Assembly: GCF_900964775.1 (NCBI RefSeq)
Contig: NC_041824.1
Coordinates: 23,234,246 to 23,298,245 of the forward strand
Length of the DNA: 64,000 nt
Reading direction: 5' to 3'
DNA from: Scleropages formosus
Lineage: Eukaryota; Chordata; Actinopteri; Osteoglossiformes; Osteoglossidae
Shown: positions 25,501 to 37,277 of the stretch, piece by piece
Layout: every line of letters begins with the position of its first letter
Numbering within the stretch: position 1 is the first letter of the stretch
Translations under genes and position numbers: made by a program
The notes under the pieces: generated by a model
Seen by the model: the letters and a program-made list of their open reading frames with translations, nothing else
Database searches by the model: none
What the model was told of the DNA's origin: nothing

Positions 25501-28467
25501 TAAAAAACAAAAAAGAAAAAAAAAAAAAAAGGCCTTTCAGTTAAATCCTCATTAGCATTTAGTTCACCATCATCGTGTGACAGTAGGTCACAACCAACCT
25601 TGCTTAATCTCTTACACATAAGATCTAGACTTTTGTGAAAAGAATCAACAGATCTCTGTCCGGATATCAGTACTGGCACTTTACGGAAAATTAATCAAGA
25701 TTAATTCAGTACAACAGTCCAGTGCTTCCACCCCAACGAGTGGAAATACACTTGTTTAGGTTACATGATCATTTTACAATGTCCAAAATCATAGGTAGCA
25801 ATTCCCACTGGCGCAGGAATCTTAAAAATCCTTAAAAAAGAAATTTTTAAACAAAAGTCAACGGACAATTGCGGAGACTTTTTTTTCAGATCCCTAGGGG
25901 TCACCCTCACTGCCATCAACCATCAAAAAGGCCCATCAACGCCTCCGCTTCCTCAGGCGTCCGAAGAAAGCCAGGATGCCCACTACAGTCCTCACCGCTT
26001 TCTACAGGTGTGCTGTGAACTCCATCCTCAAAGGATGTGTTATATCCTGGGGTGGCAGCTGCTCCATACAGGACAAGAAAGCCCTACAGAAGGTGGTCAA
26101 AACAGCTCAGGAAATCATCGGCACACAGCTACCAGCAGTCCAGGACGCCTACACCACATGCTGCCTCAGAAAAACGATGCGCATCATGAAAGATCATAGT
26201 CACCCTGCATGGGCACTCTTTTCTGCCACCTGCAAAGCAGCTCAGGTCTATTTGAACCCGCACTGCTAGGTACAGGAACAGCTTTTACCCCACCGCTGTA
26301 AGAGTATACAACACTCACCAATGTGCCACCCTTAGTAACTAGAGTTGGACTGTTCCCTCCAAGAACATTGGTAGATTACACTTTCACTTTAAGCATTCTC
26401 ATTCCCAGGTTCTGAGTTCTCCGGTTGTCTGCTGGTATTATAATTACCATTATTTATTGTTATTGCTATTGCATTACTCACTGTCATTGTTTTGTGCAGT
26501 ATTTCCATTGTCTTTTGTCCTTGTCCATAGTCTGTGGAGAAGCATTCAAAAAGAATCTCATGATACTTGTACACGGTACTTCTACCTATGACAAACTTGA
26601 AACTTAAATTATTATGTAAACCAATTTCACTGATTTAACATGAGCGCTACACAACGTAGATGACAGAACATATTTTCGGGATAATTAGAGGTGCATCATA
26701 CACAAAACGTGGGGGAAATACAAGACTTTCCACAAACACAAAGTGCCAACAAACACTGATTTCTACTGCTATGAAGAGCACGTAATGCACTAATCTTACA
26801 GTTGTCTTTCACTGTAGTACAGGGGTACCACTGATCTGGCGCTGAAGGCATCATCAGAGACAGAAAACAGCAACACAAGAGGACTGATCTGCTGTTAAGG
26901 CGCTCCAGAGGTGTTTTACTGTATAGTGCTTTAGGACTTGAGGACAGGCACTGAAATTAATATGTTTTGGGAAACACCAAGTTGTGTACAGTAAAACTTA
27001 AAAGGCACATTTCATCTCATATAAACTTCATACATGACCCGAGTGTATAAAGAGAGCTGTGCTGTACGCTTATATTCTGGAACGGAGCCGGTGTGCGAGT
27101 TTCTCAGTTTGGACTCCTGTGATCCCTGCGATTCATGTGCGGGTGAGGACCCCCCCATAGACCCCCCACGGGGAAGCGCGGCACACAGACTGTAAACAAG
27201 GTGACCACGCAGCCCTCACGCGACTGAAGCGTTCCCCTATTACGCTCTTTGGGAATTAAATCCCTTTTTTTTTTTTTACTTAAAACTGTAAGGCCAGGAG
27301 GTGTTGTCACGAAACAAACACACAAAACAACAACAAAAAAAACGCCTCAAGTGCAGTCAGTCGGACGGGTTTCATCGTGACAGAAGTGAAAAACGCGTCA
27401 AACTGGTCTAATATCTCGCCTCAAGTAACACGCGGCACATCACGGCTCGTAACAGATAATGTCAGAACTTGCATTTGTGTTTACTTCAAAATCCAGTTTT
27501 AAATAAAACTATAACTATATTTCTTTTCAGTTCAACATGATTCGACTACGTTCTCACAGTGTCATCACCTCAGATACAAGACTGAAAAGTTATATCAGGC
27601 AACAGCGGCTCACGTTTAGCTTCTCGGTATCTTTTCTGCCCAGGCGAACTTACACAGCAAAGAGTAATATTTAATGAGTAAAAAGTGAAAGGTTCGATAC
27701 AGATCATTGTGGGCTCGGGGAGCTAGGAGCGTTCGCCGGTTGTTTATGCTAAACTAGCTTAGCTAGCATGAGCACATGACAGCAGTCGCCTTGCTCCTGT
27801 TGCAAAAGCCAGCCAGCAAAAATGATCCTTTTCCCCCTTTCAATGAGGCACTTATTTATTTTCGACAGCGTAATCTGTCAAAATAGCTCATTTTGGACAT
27901 TAATGTATAATTAGCGTTGTATTTGACCTTCTACGTTTCACGATCGAGTCGCTCGGACTCCGGCTTTTGTTCTCCAGGAAACTTGTAGGCCGCGAGCGAG
28001 GCCTACACATCCCATAAACCCCGAGCCCTAGCAACCGGAGCGAGCCGCGCTTGGAAACCGCGGGGCCGCGTTAGCATCGCGCGGCGCGAGGCGCCAAACC
28101 GACCGCACATTTCCTGGCTACATACACAGCGAACATGATCGATCGTGATATTTTGGAACTCCTAGACTACTACTGCATGTTAGGCGCTCGCCGCAGGCTT
28201 CTCTGTTTCACGCGGCATGCGTACTTGCAGGCAGCCATGGACAATGCCGTCAAACCGTCTCGAGACGTAAGTTATCTTTTTTACAAAAAAAAGATACACA
28301 TTGAGCCGTTGTCCCATGTCCTGCAGTAGATTGGCGGCCTGTTGTCTATAGGACAGTTCCTTGTCGGGATCAAGTCCCGCACGCCGAGACGGGCTATTTT
28401 CTATCTCTTCCCGGGTAAAATACCATTTGTTGTTGGCTGCAGAAGCAGAAGGAAACGAAGCCGCCAT
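19584..28467 (-). CDS. ccnt1: Cyclin T1 (P-TEFb regulatory subunit)
   Basis: Cyclin T1 binds and activates CDK9; this kinase phosphorylates the RNA polymerase II tail and pause factors to start productive elongation. Exons: 28298-28467, 25367-25448, 24642-24770, 23783-23843, 22227-22289, 21998-22043, 21658-21821, 21168-21238 and 19584-21056, all GT-AG and in phase, giving 752 aa (human 726). The two cyclin boxes fill residues about 15-250 ([60 protein letters not shown]). The single last exon encodes a predicted helical segment (about 367-398, [20 protein letters not shown]), a Gly-His repeat (about 450-517), ten His (554-563), serine runs, and the conserved end [17 protein letters not shown]. 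That end and GFE-type THVVKC wording favour T1 over T2. The start ATGGCGGC is a TISU-like context. The Gly-His insertion is unusual. Confidence 0.97.
20154..20495 (-). repeat. ccnt1: Gly-His tandem coding repeat plus His10 tract in ccnt1
   Basis: About 68 codons at 20292-20495 encode GHGTG/GHSTG/GHGGG units, followed by His10 at 20154-20183. The DNA is a degenerate 12-15-bp repeat on CCATGTCC (plus strand). It expands the histidine-rich region of cyclin T1, which in mammals drives condensate formation and binding to the polymerase II tail. Confidence 0.9.
22520..23080. mobile_element. Tigger-like DNA element, copy 3 (ccnt1 intron)
   Basis: The left end CAGGTAGTCCTTGACTTACGA and right end AAGTTTACAACTACCTA are imperfect inverted repeats, with TA at 22518-22519 and 23081-23082. 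It is about 560 bp in ccnt1 intron 4. The interior differs from the other two copies and carries no transposase frame. Confidence 0.65.
23236..23468 (-). mobile_element. tRNA-derived SINE, copy 3
   Basis: A CA/GTAC-rich tail at about 23240-23283 precedes the body CTTGTCCCATACGGGGTCGC; the B-box complement GACTCGAACC lies near 23417. It is in ccnt1 intron 4, in the same orientation as the gene. Confidence 0.92.
25075..25262 (+). mobile_element. L2-clade LINE 3' tail
   Basis: It ends GGACAAAAGCATCTGCTAAATG followed by repeated TGTAA units, the hallmark of L2/UnaL2-type 3' ends in fish. Only the non-coding tail is present. It lies in ccnt1 intron 2. Near-identical tails occur at 53.2 kb. Confidence 0.8.
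25880..26610 (+). mobile_element. LINE 3' end, Rex1/CR1-like
   Basis: The plus strand encodes [20 protein letters not shown], then [29 protein letters not shown] and HPAWALF. This is the C-terminal region after the reverse transcriptase domain in Rex1-type elements (compare FYRCTIESILTHCI, RVVRTAQKIIG). A non-coding 3' region ending in GACAAACTTGAAACTT follows. It is 5'-truncated, in ccnt1 intron 1. The family is recalled from memory, and a related CR1 lineage is possible. Confidence 0.75.
27955..28266 (+). promoter_or_regulatory. CpG-rich block in ccnt1 intron 1 with a plus-strand exon-like frame
   Basis: The block 27,955-28,110 is very CpG-rich and has a GGCCTACACATCCCATAAAC motif and an RFX half-site, AGCAAC, in CCTAGCAACCGG. 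Downstream on the plus strand, ATG at 28135 opens a 44-codon frame ([14 protein letters not shown] start) that ends at a canonical donor, CGAGAC|GTAAGT, at 28267. This may be an antisense or divergent transcript start, or simply part of the ccnt1 CpG island. The protein is not recognised. Confidence 0.35.
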
Positions 28468-28545
28468 CACTGAGAAGGACAATAATATTTTAAAAATCTA
28501 GTGCGTCATAGGAAGCTGCGTAAGGAGTTCGCGAGCTCGTTGGAG

Positions 28546-28576
28546 TGACGCAACTTCCGCCCACGTCAATCATTGG
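28546..28576 (-). promoter_or_regulatory. ccnt1: ccnt1 core promoter elements
   Basis: About 80-110 bases upstream of the ccnt1 ATG are, on the minus strand, a CCAAT box (28572-28576), an ETS motif GGCGGAAGT (28553-28561) and TGCGTCA (28546-28552). There is no TATA box. This is typical of a housekeeping promoter. Confidence 0.6.
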
Positions 28577-29924
28577 CTTAGAACGTGAGTGCGTTGTATT
28601 AAACGTGCGTTCTTGTTCTTATAGACATTCCTATGGATTTCTACATCAAAAGATTTTGTGGAAGGAATGCATTTACTCGAGTTTTATGTTGCAGGACTTG
28701 AGAACATCTACGTTCTGCTTAAAATTGGTCCCGAAATATAATTGGATGTTTAATTCAGCAGTTTCTTCAGATTTTCCAATTTGTGATTTATAATCCTATA
28801 ATTTGGTAATACACATGATTTTGTACAGTATCAACTTCATTCATAGTTACTAAATGTAGACAACTCCAAGAAGCAAGGTTTGCTTCATGTGGCACACACT
28901 GCAGCAAGGCATTCTGGAGGTGGGCCACTTAATATTTTCAGTACACATCATGTACAATAACCCACCCAAGAAAGTGATGCTTTTCTGCAAAGCAACTTGC
29001 ATTGTTAAGATACTTACAATTTTTTGCCCATTTATGCAGCTGGGTAATTCTGCTGGAGTTATTTAGGGTAAGTACCTTGCTCTGGGGTACTACAGCTGGG
29101 GGTGGGATCTGAACCTGCGACCTTTTAGTTCAAAGGCAGCAGCTATACCACTACACCTGCTGCTACCTCAACCATCAATGACACACAAAGAATTAAAAGA
29201 AGGATGACAGTCTCGCTGAGGCTGAGCTGTAGCTGGTGGCAAGTCACCCAAGCAGAGATGACCGTACAAATGACCCAGGAGGAAAGGAGCACGTGTTGGA
29301 CGTCATCAGGGTTTCCAAGCACTTAGTGCTTGTCGCTACCACCTTGTACCCGAAGCTCCCTTGTGTAAGCTACTAGGGAAAACAGCATCGGCTAAATATG
29401 TAAATGTATGGCTTCATTCAAGATTTTTACAGAACGTAACCTGTGAATGTCAAGGGATGTTTGTATTATTAACCTTTTCATTTTGTAGATAAAGACAACA
29501 GTTGAAACTGGCTAGAAGCTGAATGGTAGACACTTTCGGGATAAATCGGTCAACAGTAGTAGTGATTAGTAGTTTATGGAAGTGAGATTTTATTTTCAGT
29601 AATGAGTTAAGTATTTTTAAACTATAGCTTTCTTATTTACCTTCAACAGGTGTAATATTCACTTACCTTTACTTAAAAAGGTTTCCTTCTCAAATTTCTA
29701 AAATCTTATTCTGTCCTATTGAGACAAGTATTTCTCCTTTCAACTGTGTGTGGTTTACACCTCCTACCACAAATACATTTGTCCCCAAGTCCATTTAGTC
29801 TTCAGATGTCTTGTTTAGCTCATTTTGCTGCTTCTGTTGATATCCAGTTCAGGAGGAATTAAGGAGAAAAGAAAGCTTAAGTTCATTCACAAAAGAATAC
29901 AGTACAGAAAATGACCAAAGCATT
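28577..29924. other. ccnt1-sarnp intergenic spacer with repeat fragments
   Basis: Two repeat relics are seen. At about 28990-29165 is a module with ATGCAGCTGGGTAATTCTGC and GTGGGATCTGAACCTGCGAC, with a diverged relative near 33.73-33.83 kb. At about 29330-29406 is an L2-type tail with AGCATCGGCTAAATATGTAA. The rest is AT-rich and unassigned. Confidence 0.55.
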
Positions 29925-29930
29925 TTTATT
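29925..29930 (-). terminator. sarnp: sarnp polyadenylation signal AATAAA
   Basis: TTTATT on plus is AATAAA on minus, about 207 bases beyond the sarnp stop codon at 30137-30139. A plausible mRNA end lies near 29.91 kb. Confidence 0.6.
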
Positions 29931-30136
29931 AAAACTATTGCAGTCCAAGGAAAGCCAAGAGTATCAAGGTACTGAAATTCTTAAAAACTGAATTCACTTT
30001 TAATTTACAAATTGTTACATGTTTAATTTTCAACGTAAAAGTATGACTTTTTAATTTTCATGAACTGATTTGTGAAACACAGTAACAAGTTTAAGATACA
30101 AAACCAAAGGTGTAAATAAAAAAAAATATTGCAATT

Positions 30137-33100
30137 TCACACATTTCCAAAACGCTCCGCTCGCTTCCTCTTCTTTGCCTGAAAAACAGTAGACAATGCT
30201 TTACATTTTACGTTCTCAATGGACTTTGAACTGTCATACCACACAATGGCACTGCTTTCCCTTTTACTGTATAGAAAAACACTGATTCTAGTGCAACTAC
30301 ATAAACTAAGATTAGAGTTGTTCTTGTAGTATATCTTTTTGCTGAAGCCAAAAATACCTTATTATAAAAAACTTTTGAAGTTTCCATGGTATCAGTTTTT
30401 CATACTGGCCAACAGTGTATCGATGTTTAGGAGCGGGGGGGTACCTCTGTGTCATCTATTGCAGCTGCAGCACTGGTGATAATTCCAAACCGTTCCTTCC
30501 TTTTTTTCAGCTTTTCGTCTTCTTCAACCTGGCATTATTACTAGAAAAGTTAGTCTAAAACAGACTTTAGGGAAGCAATTAGGGAAATATCTGCACCTTC
30601 TTTTGACAAAACCACCTCACCTTCTTGGAAAGCGAAGATACGTTCATTCCAAATCGTTGCGCTCTTTTTTTCAGAACGTCAACATTCACCTTGAATTGGG
30701 GGTGAAAAAAGTTTTCAAGCCCAAACTTGTCAAACAAAACTAATCTTTAGAACAGTAGAGGGTTTATTTATAATAATAATAAAAAAAAAACCCACTTACA
30801 CCTGGTTTGTTGTTCATAGAACCTGAAGAGGGGAGACAAAAAAGAACATTTCAGAAAACAAAAGAAATAGAAAGAAAGAAAGACAAAATTGAGAATGTTT
30901 GCAGAGACAACAGTGGAAACTTTTCAGAATTTAAAAGCATTTTCCATCAAGATTTCTACTGGCAGTGGTACTCAAACTTGATATGTACTAACCTTGTGTG
31001 GAGTTGGGTGGAGAAACTGGTATACCAAACCTTGAAAATAGAACATAACATGGAGCACAGGTCAAACCACCACATCTCTTGATAAATCTTAATAATACAA
31101 TGGGTTGCACACATCAGTCATGACCTGAATTGCCGTTTAAGCTTATGTTGCGTCCAAGACCTCACCTGGCAGCACGGATTGCCTTCTTAGCATCAGTAGA
31201 GGGAGGCACATTAAAACGCTCGGCTCTCTTCTGCAGCCTCTGCCATTGACAGTCAGAGGGGAGAAGTACAAAAGTTAATCCATGACATGTCTTGCAGTGG
31301 CAGTGTTCATATATGTAAAATGGGAAATTAGACACCATCAATCATATACAAAAAACGCGATGTATTCTGGACAAGATTTTAAAACACACAGTTTAACATG
31401 TTACTGCACATTGTACCTTTAGTAATTTACCATGATACAATATATACTGGCTCTTCACATTACAAACAGATAAGGGTGTGGAGACAATGTATTTTTAATT
31501 TCACCCCCTTTACATTAGTTTTAAGTGTAGCTCAAAGATAATATCATAGTGAAATATTTTAAAGCATTTATTATAGGTATAGATACAAGATTTTTTACAG
31601 AACCCAACCTGTAGATAAACAGAAATCTGTATCATTAAGCTTTTATTGATGAGCTACAGGTAAAGAAAACTTTGGAGTTACGAATGAAACATATTTATAA
31701 ACACAGTTATGGTCCTAATTGTGTTCATAAACTGAGTAGCCAGTGTCAGCAAAGCTAGCCCTACAAGAACAAATACCTCATCAAGAGATATCGGTGGGGT
31801 GATTTTCACAACCTTCTTCTCAGGCACTCTTACAAGGAAAAAAGTTAGAAAAAAAATACAGCTTTTGAAAACTTACACTTATTTTAACAAACAGTCCAGA
31901 ACAGTGACAACTTATGAAATGTACTTTTGTCTGTCCCATTTTGCATTACAAGTATACAGCAGACAAACAGAGCAAAGAACAGGTTTCTGAAATTTTTTTT
32001 TTTTTTTTTTATTTCAGCATTGCAAGGGGAGCATTTTAAATAAATTAAGATTAAAAATATAACATGTTCTTGAAGATATTACTATTGGCATTATTTTTAG
32101 CAACCTTTCTCAAATATCTCAGCGGTCAAGGAAAATAAATGATACTTCTATATTTATGCACCCGTTACTCCGAACCTTGAACCCAACCCCCTCAAACACC
32201 GACACGGCTTCAACAGACACCGAATCTTCACTGAGGAATTGTACAAATGAAATGAATCTTGACCTTTTCAAATTCGAAAGATGACACTTTGACAAAGGAG
32301 GTTTACAAAGAAACGAATTACTGTTGAATCGTGAACTAATGGTACTATAGACGACAGTGTGTGAGTGACACAGAGAAAGTGTGTTTCACTGTTGTATGGA
32401 TGAGTGACCCATTGTAAGTAGTGTATCTAGCAGTGTAAGTCACCTTGGTGAATAAGGTATGTGGGCTGATGACACTACATAGAGTTCACTGGAAGTAGCT
32501 TTGGATAAAAGCATCTGCTAAGTGAATAAATAATGTAAATGTAACTCTTTGTACTCACTATAAAAGTAAGGCAGATTCAGCCTTTAATGGGAAATTATTC
32601 AGAAGCTATCATCAGCATAGCAGTGGTATTTGAATCCATGGGAGGCTATGACCAGACCGAGGGAGGAGGTGTAGATGGAGAAAAGAAGAGGACCCAATAC
32701 CGAGCCCTGCGGAACACCGGCTGAGAGAAGCAGAGGAGAAGAACAAGAGCTCTACCAGACCACTTGATAGGATCAAGCTGGTTGAGAGAGGAGAGTAGAA
32801 TCCGGTGATTTACAGTGTCGAATGCTGCAGACAGATCGAGGAGGATGAGGCCGATTTTCACAATTAAAAAACTTGTCATAACCATACAGCATCTATGTGG
32901 ATTCAACATTGTGCAGGTCACAGACAGTCGCAACATGTGACCAAGTACGTGGCAGATAGGCCTGGGTGCAACATGCTGTGTGATTGGTTTGTTTCTAATT
33001 CAAATTCAGTTTCTTTGTTTATTTTTGGAAGGTTCAACAAAGCTGGAATTGCCAGTAGACGCAAGAAATCGAAAAACTAAAATAAAACACTAAATTGATT

Positions 33101-36092
33101 TATTTATAAGTGTTATTTTTTATAAATTTTATTTTCTGTTAAGATATTTACTGAATTTATTTTAAATTATAAAATTAATATTCTATTTTAGTAATTCAGG
33201 TATGTCTTTTTAAATTACTACAAGTAAACCATTTCTTTTTGATTATCAAAATTAAACTTTTAGTATTTGTTTTATAATTTTACATTATTAATATCATAAA
33301 GATCAAACAATTACTTTTTTCTATTACTTAATCTTTCTTTATTTACAAATTTTTAGAAAATATGCAAAGATGCCACTGAGAAGAGGGCAACTTTAAAAGT
33401 AGGTGCATCTTGACCTAACATTTTGTGAATTAGTGAATGACCGATGAATCTTCACCTGCTCTTGAGGGAGGACTGGTGAATAGAAGTGAATCTTGAACTT
33501 ATTTTTCCCCCACAAATTTGAATCCAGGCAAATGCTTGAGGGGGGTGGGTTCAAGGTTCTGATTGACAGGTACATTAGTAAGTTTTCATTCAGCTCATAT
33601 CAGCTTAGAAACTGTTTGGTTGCAATGACTTGACTAAGAAAGGTTTCAGGCTAAAAGTATAACAATAATAATATTTTTGGCTTATTTGATTATTTGACCC
33701 AAAGAGACTTTGTAGTGTTGGATTCATGTAGACAGCTGGGTATTTTTACTGGCGCAATTAAAAAGTACATGCTCAGTTGGGACTCAAACTGGCAACCATT
33801 TCTACACCCTTAGCTTCTACCGATTCCCCAACACATATGAAAAACTAAACATCATAGTTTCATATACTGAGAGCACCAATTCTAGCATCCACCAAACCAT
33901 GATTAAAAACCAAAATATCTTCCCCAGCATATGGCAAAGACGGAAACAGAAGAAATCAGCTAGAACCACATACTGCCTATCTAGAGAGGAACATAGCTTT
34001 TAAGACTAAAAAGAAGACTAAAAGACTAAAAAAGTTAAATGAACTTACGGTGCAGGTGGAGGTGCTTGTTTCTTCACTTCCTTCTGAACAATAGCCTCTT
34101 CTACTACTTTAGTCAATTCCTACATGGGGAAAAAGTTCAGTTTCAAATCACTGCCTGATATGCTTGTAGAAACAAAAAACAATATATAGAACTCAGCCCT
34201 ATTTGCTTAGCTGAACAACGCTACTTCCGTTTAGCACTCATGCTTTACTCAAACCATGCTGGAGAGTAAAGACGAAATTCAAAGGAAATGTATTATGCTA
34301 GAGTGCCAAATTCAAGAGACAACTGAAAGTGTACTATTCACTAAATACAACAATACCCTTGTTCATTAGTTTAAGGCTAATGAAAATGTTACCTCAGGTT
34401 CCTCTCCCAACACCTCTTCCTCATTCACCTCCTCATCACCTGAAACAAGTATTTTACTCTGTGACAAACAAGATATTACAAACACATTTCGATATAACCT
34501 TTACTCACATAATGACAGCCGTAAGGCTAGTCATACTGGATGGAAAACTCCGATATAACTTCAGAGCTCCGGAGTTGAGCCACAGCTCTGTTTGTGCGAT
34601 GTTTGCATGGGTTTCCTCACAGTCCTCTCACCTCTCTTTGACAACCCAAAGTAACACTATTTGGGTCACTCAGCTGCACCATGTATACGGACAGGCAAAA
34701 TGACATATGTCTAACACTGACTAGTGTCCCCAAGCATTTTCTGTGATACGCTGAGATATGTAGTTACTGAAAATATGATTACAAGAAATACAAACCTGAA
34801 TTCTGAAGATCCACTGAAATACAAAACATCAAAAGTTAAAGCTGCATGACCACACCAAATCCAAATACACTGCAAATTAACAAAATAGCCAAAAATAATA
34901 CACACACATTTAAAGGTTCCCCACAGTCCTTTTCGGCTACGTGTTAAGAGTTGGATTTGATTTTTTGAGAAGTCTTAAGCATGTAAAGCTTATTTTTCCA
35001 CCTCTCATTATTGGTTGTTCTACGGTGTCATTTACGCCCTTTCACACCTGAATATTTCAATGGTGCGATTCTGGCTAAACTACCTCTCAGAACAACACAC
35101 AGTGGCACACCTATAACAATAAGGTCTCTAACAATTATGACGCCTCCCGGTAACATTCTGCACTGGATGTGTTTTACAGCTTCAATTCCAGTTCTAGGTT
35201 TTAACATGAATTCACTTATGTCAGTCATGTCCCCTTCGTTCTGGTTACTGAAGCCTGTGACAGTACAAAATACAAAGCTGCATATTAAAAAAAAAAAAAA
35301 AAAAAAAAAAAGGGAGTAGGGGGGCAAGTGTCAACATACCATGTTCCTCCAGATATGCCTGCAACCTGGCAATGAGGTCTCCTTTATTGCCCTTGACCTC
35401 GAGACCTCGCGCTGCACACTCCTGCTTCAACTCCGCCAACTGAGGAGAGAGTGAGTGTGTGTTTGTGGTAGGGGGAGAGAAAAGCAAAGGACAAGTTCAG
35501 TTCACACCACAGAATTAGTCTTGAAAAACTTCACATGATTGAACATGTCCTGATTGAGCCAAAACACAAAGGGAGAGGCGAGCAGAGCCGCAGCGATAGT
35601 TATTATATGCTACGTGTCTGCAATTTGTGAAACAAAAAGTCCGAAATCAAGTGGAACAGGTTCCTGATTCATTCATTGTCTCCGACTGTTAGCATTACAT
35701 GATTAGCTACGTAGCTACGCTTGAGGTATTTGGTTTAACTACTTTTACTCATTCGTCCGTCACACAATAGCCGCGCCTCCGACTTCTAGCTTCTTTTTTA
35801 TTCATGAAAAAACGCCAATAATCTGCGGGGAAAATTCGTTCGTGTCTAGATCTTCCCACTCAAAAGCGGTCCGCGGGTCGTCGTACGAACGAATTTTACC
35901 TCGAGACTGTTGACGTTTCCTCATGATTAACAACACGCGGAAATCTTGGCGGTACCTGTTTAATGCAACTACTATATTACACCAGACTGTAATTTCACAT
36001 ATACTGGTAACAAATATCAAAATTCACCAGTACTCTGTTGTTTTAAAAGGGTGTATTACCTTCAGCTTCTGGAGCTCCACAACCTCAGCCAT
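30137..36092 (-). CDS. sarnp: SAP domain-containing ribonucleoprotein (SARNP/CIP29, yeast Tho1)
   Basis: SARNP is a nuclear RNA- and DNA-binding protein that works with the helicase DDX39B and ALYREF in the TREX mRNA-export pathway. Eleven small exons: 36060-36092, 35340-35439, 34393-34439, 34049-34119, 31777-31828, 31166-31239, 30993-31030, 30800-30822, 30621-30689, 30445-30528 and 30137-30178. All have GT-AG borders and consistent phase, totalling 633 nt and 210 aa, the same length as human. The SAP domain is residues about 8-44 ([20 protein letters not shown]). An acidic linker follows ([16 protein letters not shown]). The C-terminal half carries the repeated short RNA/helicase-binding motif: [31 protein letters not shown] and a final [12 protein letters not shown]. 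The start AAAATGGCTG follows a CCAAT-bearing promoter at about 36.17 kb. Introns contain L2 relics. No defects seen. Confidence 0.97.
32370..32545 (+). mobile_element. L2-clade LINE 3' tail in a sarnp intron
   Basis: Contains GTAAGTCACCTTGGTGAATA and GCTTTGGATAAAAGCATCTG followed by CTAAGTGAATAA and TGTAA repeats, the fish L2 3' signature. Only the tail survives. Confidence 0.8.
32640..32850 (-). mobile_element. L2-clade reverse transcriptase fragment in a sarnp intron
   Basis: The minus strand encodes [20 protein letters not shown], the L2 reverse transcriptase motif. Further on, in another frame, is the equivalent of [14 protein letters not shown]. Truncated at both ends and frame-shifted, hence a fossil. 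Confidence 0.85.
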
Positions 36093-36122
36093 TTTGAACA
36101 AACAGAGCGCCTTCGATGAGTT

Positions 36123-36175
36123 CCACCAATGGCGTTGAGCGATACTGAAGCGGCAATAAAGTAGCCCCGGATTGG
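36123..36175 (-). promoter_or_regulatory. sarnp: sarnp promoter CCAAT boxes
   Basis: The minus strand reads TTTGACCAATCC, with ATTGG on plus at 36171-36175, about 80 bases before the ATG. A second CCAAT (plus orientation) lies in CCACCAATGG near 36125. There is no TATA. Confidence 0.5.
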
Positions 36176-36355
36176 TCAAAGCAATAACCTGCACTGCGCG
36201 TCAACATGAGATCTGCATTGAGCGGATTGATAACGCTTCTTTTAGTCTTTATCTATATTTCAACATTTAATAATTTAAACATTTAAATTATTTATACAAA
36301 TGTTATTTAACACAGTAATTTTAAGTTTTGTTGTTTAACTTAATATGTGCGCGAG

Positions 36356-36373
36356 CCCGGGTTCAACCCCGGG
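36356..36373 (+). other. Orphan tRNA T-arm-like hairpin
   Basis: CCCGGGTTCAACCCCGGG is a T-arm with a TTCAA loop and B-box-like sequence, but no A-box, anticodon arm or acceptor lies upstream at the right spacing. It may be the 3' remnant of a dead tRNA gene next to the intact one 32 bases downstream. Confidence 0.4.
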
Positions 36374-36404
36374 AATCTCAATTGGATGAGCCTAAAGAAC
36401 ATGC

Positions 36405-36477
36405 GGGCCAGTGGCGCAATGGATAACGCGTCTGACTACGGATCAGAAGATTCTAGGTTCGACTCCTGGCTGGCTCG
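36405..36477 (+). tRNA. tRNA-Arg (anticodon ACG)
   Basis: This 73-nt gene starts GGGCCAGTGGCGCAATGG and ends CTGGCTGGCTCG. Acceptor arms GGGCCAG and CTGGCTC pair. The D-arm has the A box TGGCGCAATGG, and the anticodon loop CTACGGA gives ACG (read as ICG). The B box GGTTCGACTCC is intact. The T stem has one T-G wobble where the usual vertebrate gene has C-G. No intron. A TTTT run at 36484-36487 serves as RNA polymerase III terminator. Confidence 0.96.
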
Positions 36478-36487
36478 TCCTTCTTTT

Positions 36488-37096
36488 GTTCACCTCTTAG
36501 GAAGTTCCAAGAATTCAACAAAAAAAGATTGTACCATGTATTCGTATTCCTTATATGTATATGCCTTTAAGGTATTATTTTCCTCCTAAGATGTACACAC
36601 TTTTCTCTCAGAGTTTTATGAATACGGGAGAGAAGACGTGTACTGTGCGCGCGCTGTGTGTGTAAACGGGTAACATGATTCACGATTCGCCATTTAAAGG
36701 AGTTTGCGGATACGATATGTTTGTTTTTTATTCTTAAAATTGCAGTTAAATAGCTCAAATTGAATAAAGATGTTAAAATGACTCACAAAGCATTTTTGTA
36801 AATAACTATATCCAAGACTTTTTCAGCACCCAACTCGTAGAAAAAGATGGACACTTCACACTTACATTTTATTTTAATCGATTGTGATTTTAGCACCCGA
36901 GTTGCAACAGTTATTGTGCCTATTTGTTACAGTAGAAGATGCTTTGTCGTTTTAGATGGTTACAAATGTTCTGTGAAAAGAATTACGTTCATTTTTGTGG
37001 GACGGTACGGTACGTTAAATTCTGAAGGAACGGCCAGCTTTGCTGCCTGTCAGGCCACAAGAGGGCATTTCAAAACAGCCTCAAAGTGGCCAGTTT

Positions 37097-37097
<1 letters not shown>
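36488..37097. other. Intergenic, nothing recognised
   Basis: AT-rich, with no gene or repeat recognised. An alternating GCGCGC/GTGTGT stretch lies near 36,645-36,665. Confidence 0.45.
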
Positions 37098-37134
<37 letters not shown>

Positions 37135-37246
37135 TTAAAAAAAAAAACATTTTAATTCAATTATTAAAGATGCCCTTAAGAAAAATATTTTTTAATTCAG
37201 TTATTAGTGATGTTCTTTATATTTTGGTTAATAATAATAATAATAA

Positions 37247-37277
<31 letters not shown>

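Noticed and set aside
19584-28467. Calling the cyclin gene ccnt2
   Set aside because: The last exon ends in the proline-rich PPPLPPLPK of cyclin T1, the cyclin boxes have T1 wording ([13 protein letters not shown]), and the gene sits next to kansl2 as CCNT1 does in human.
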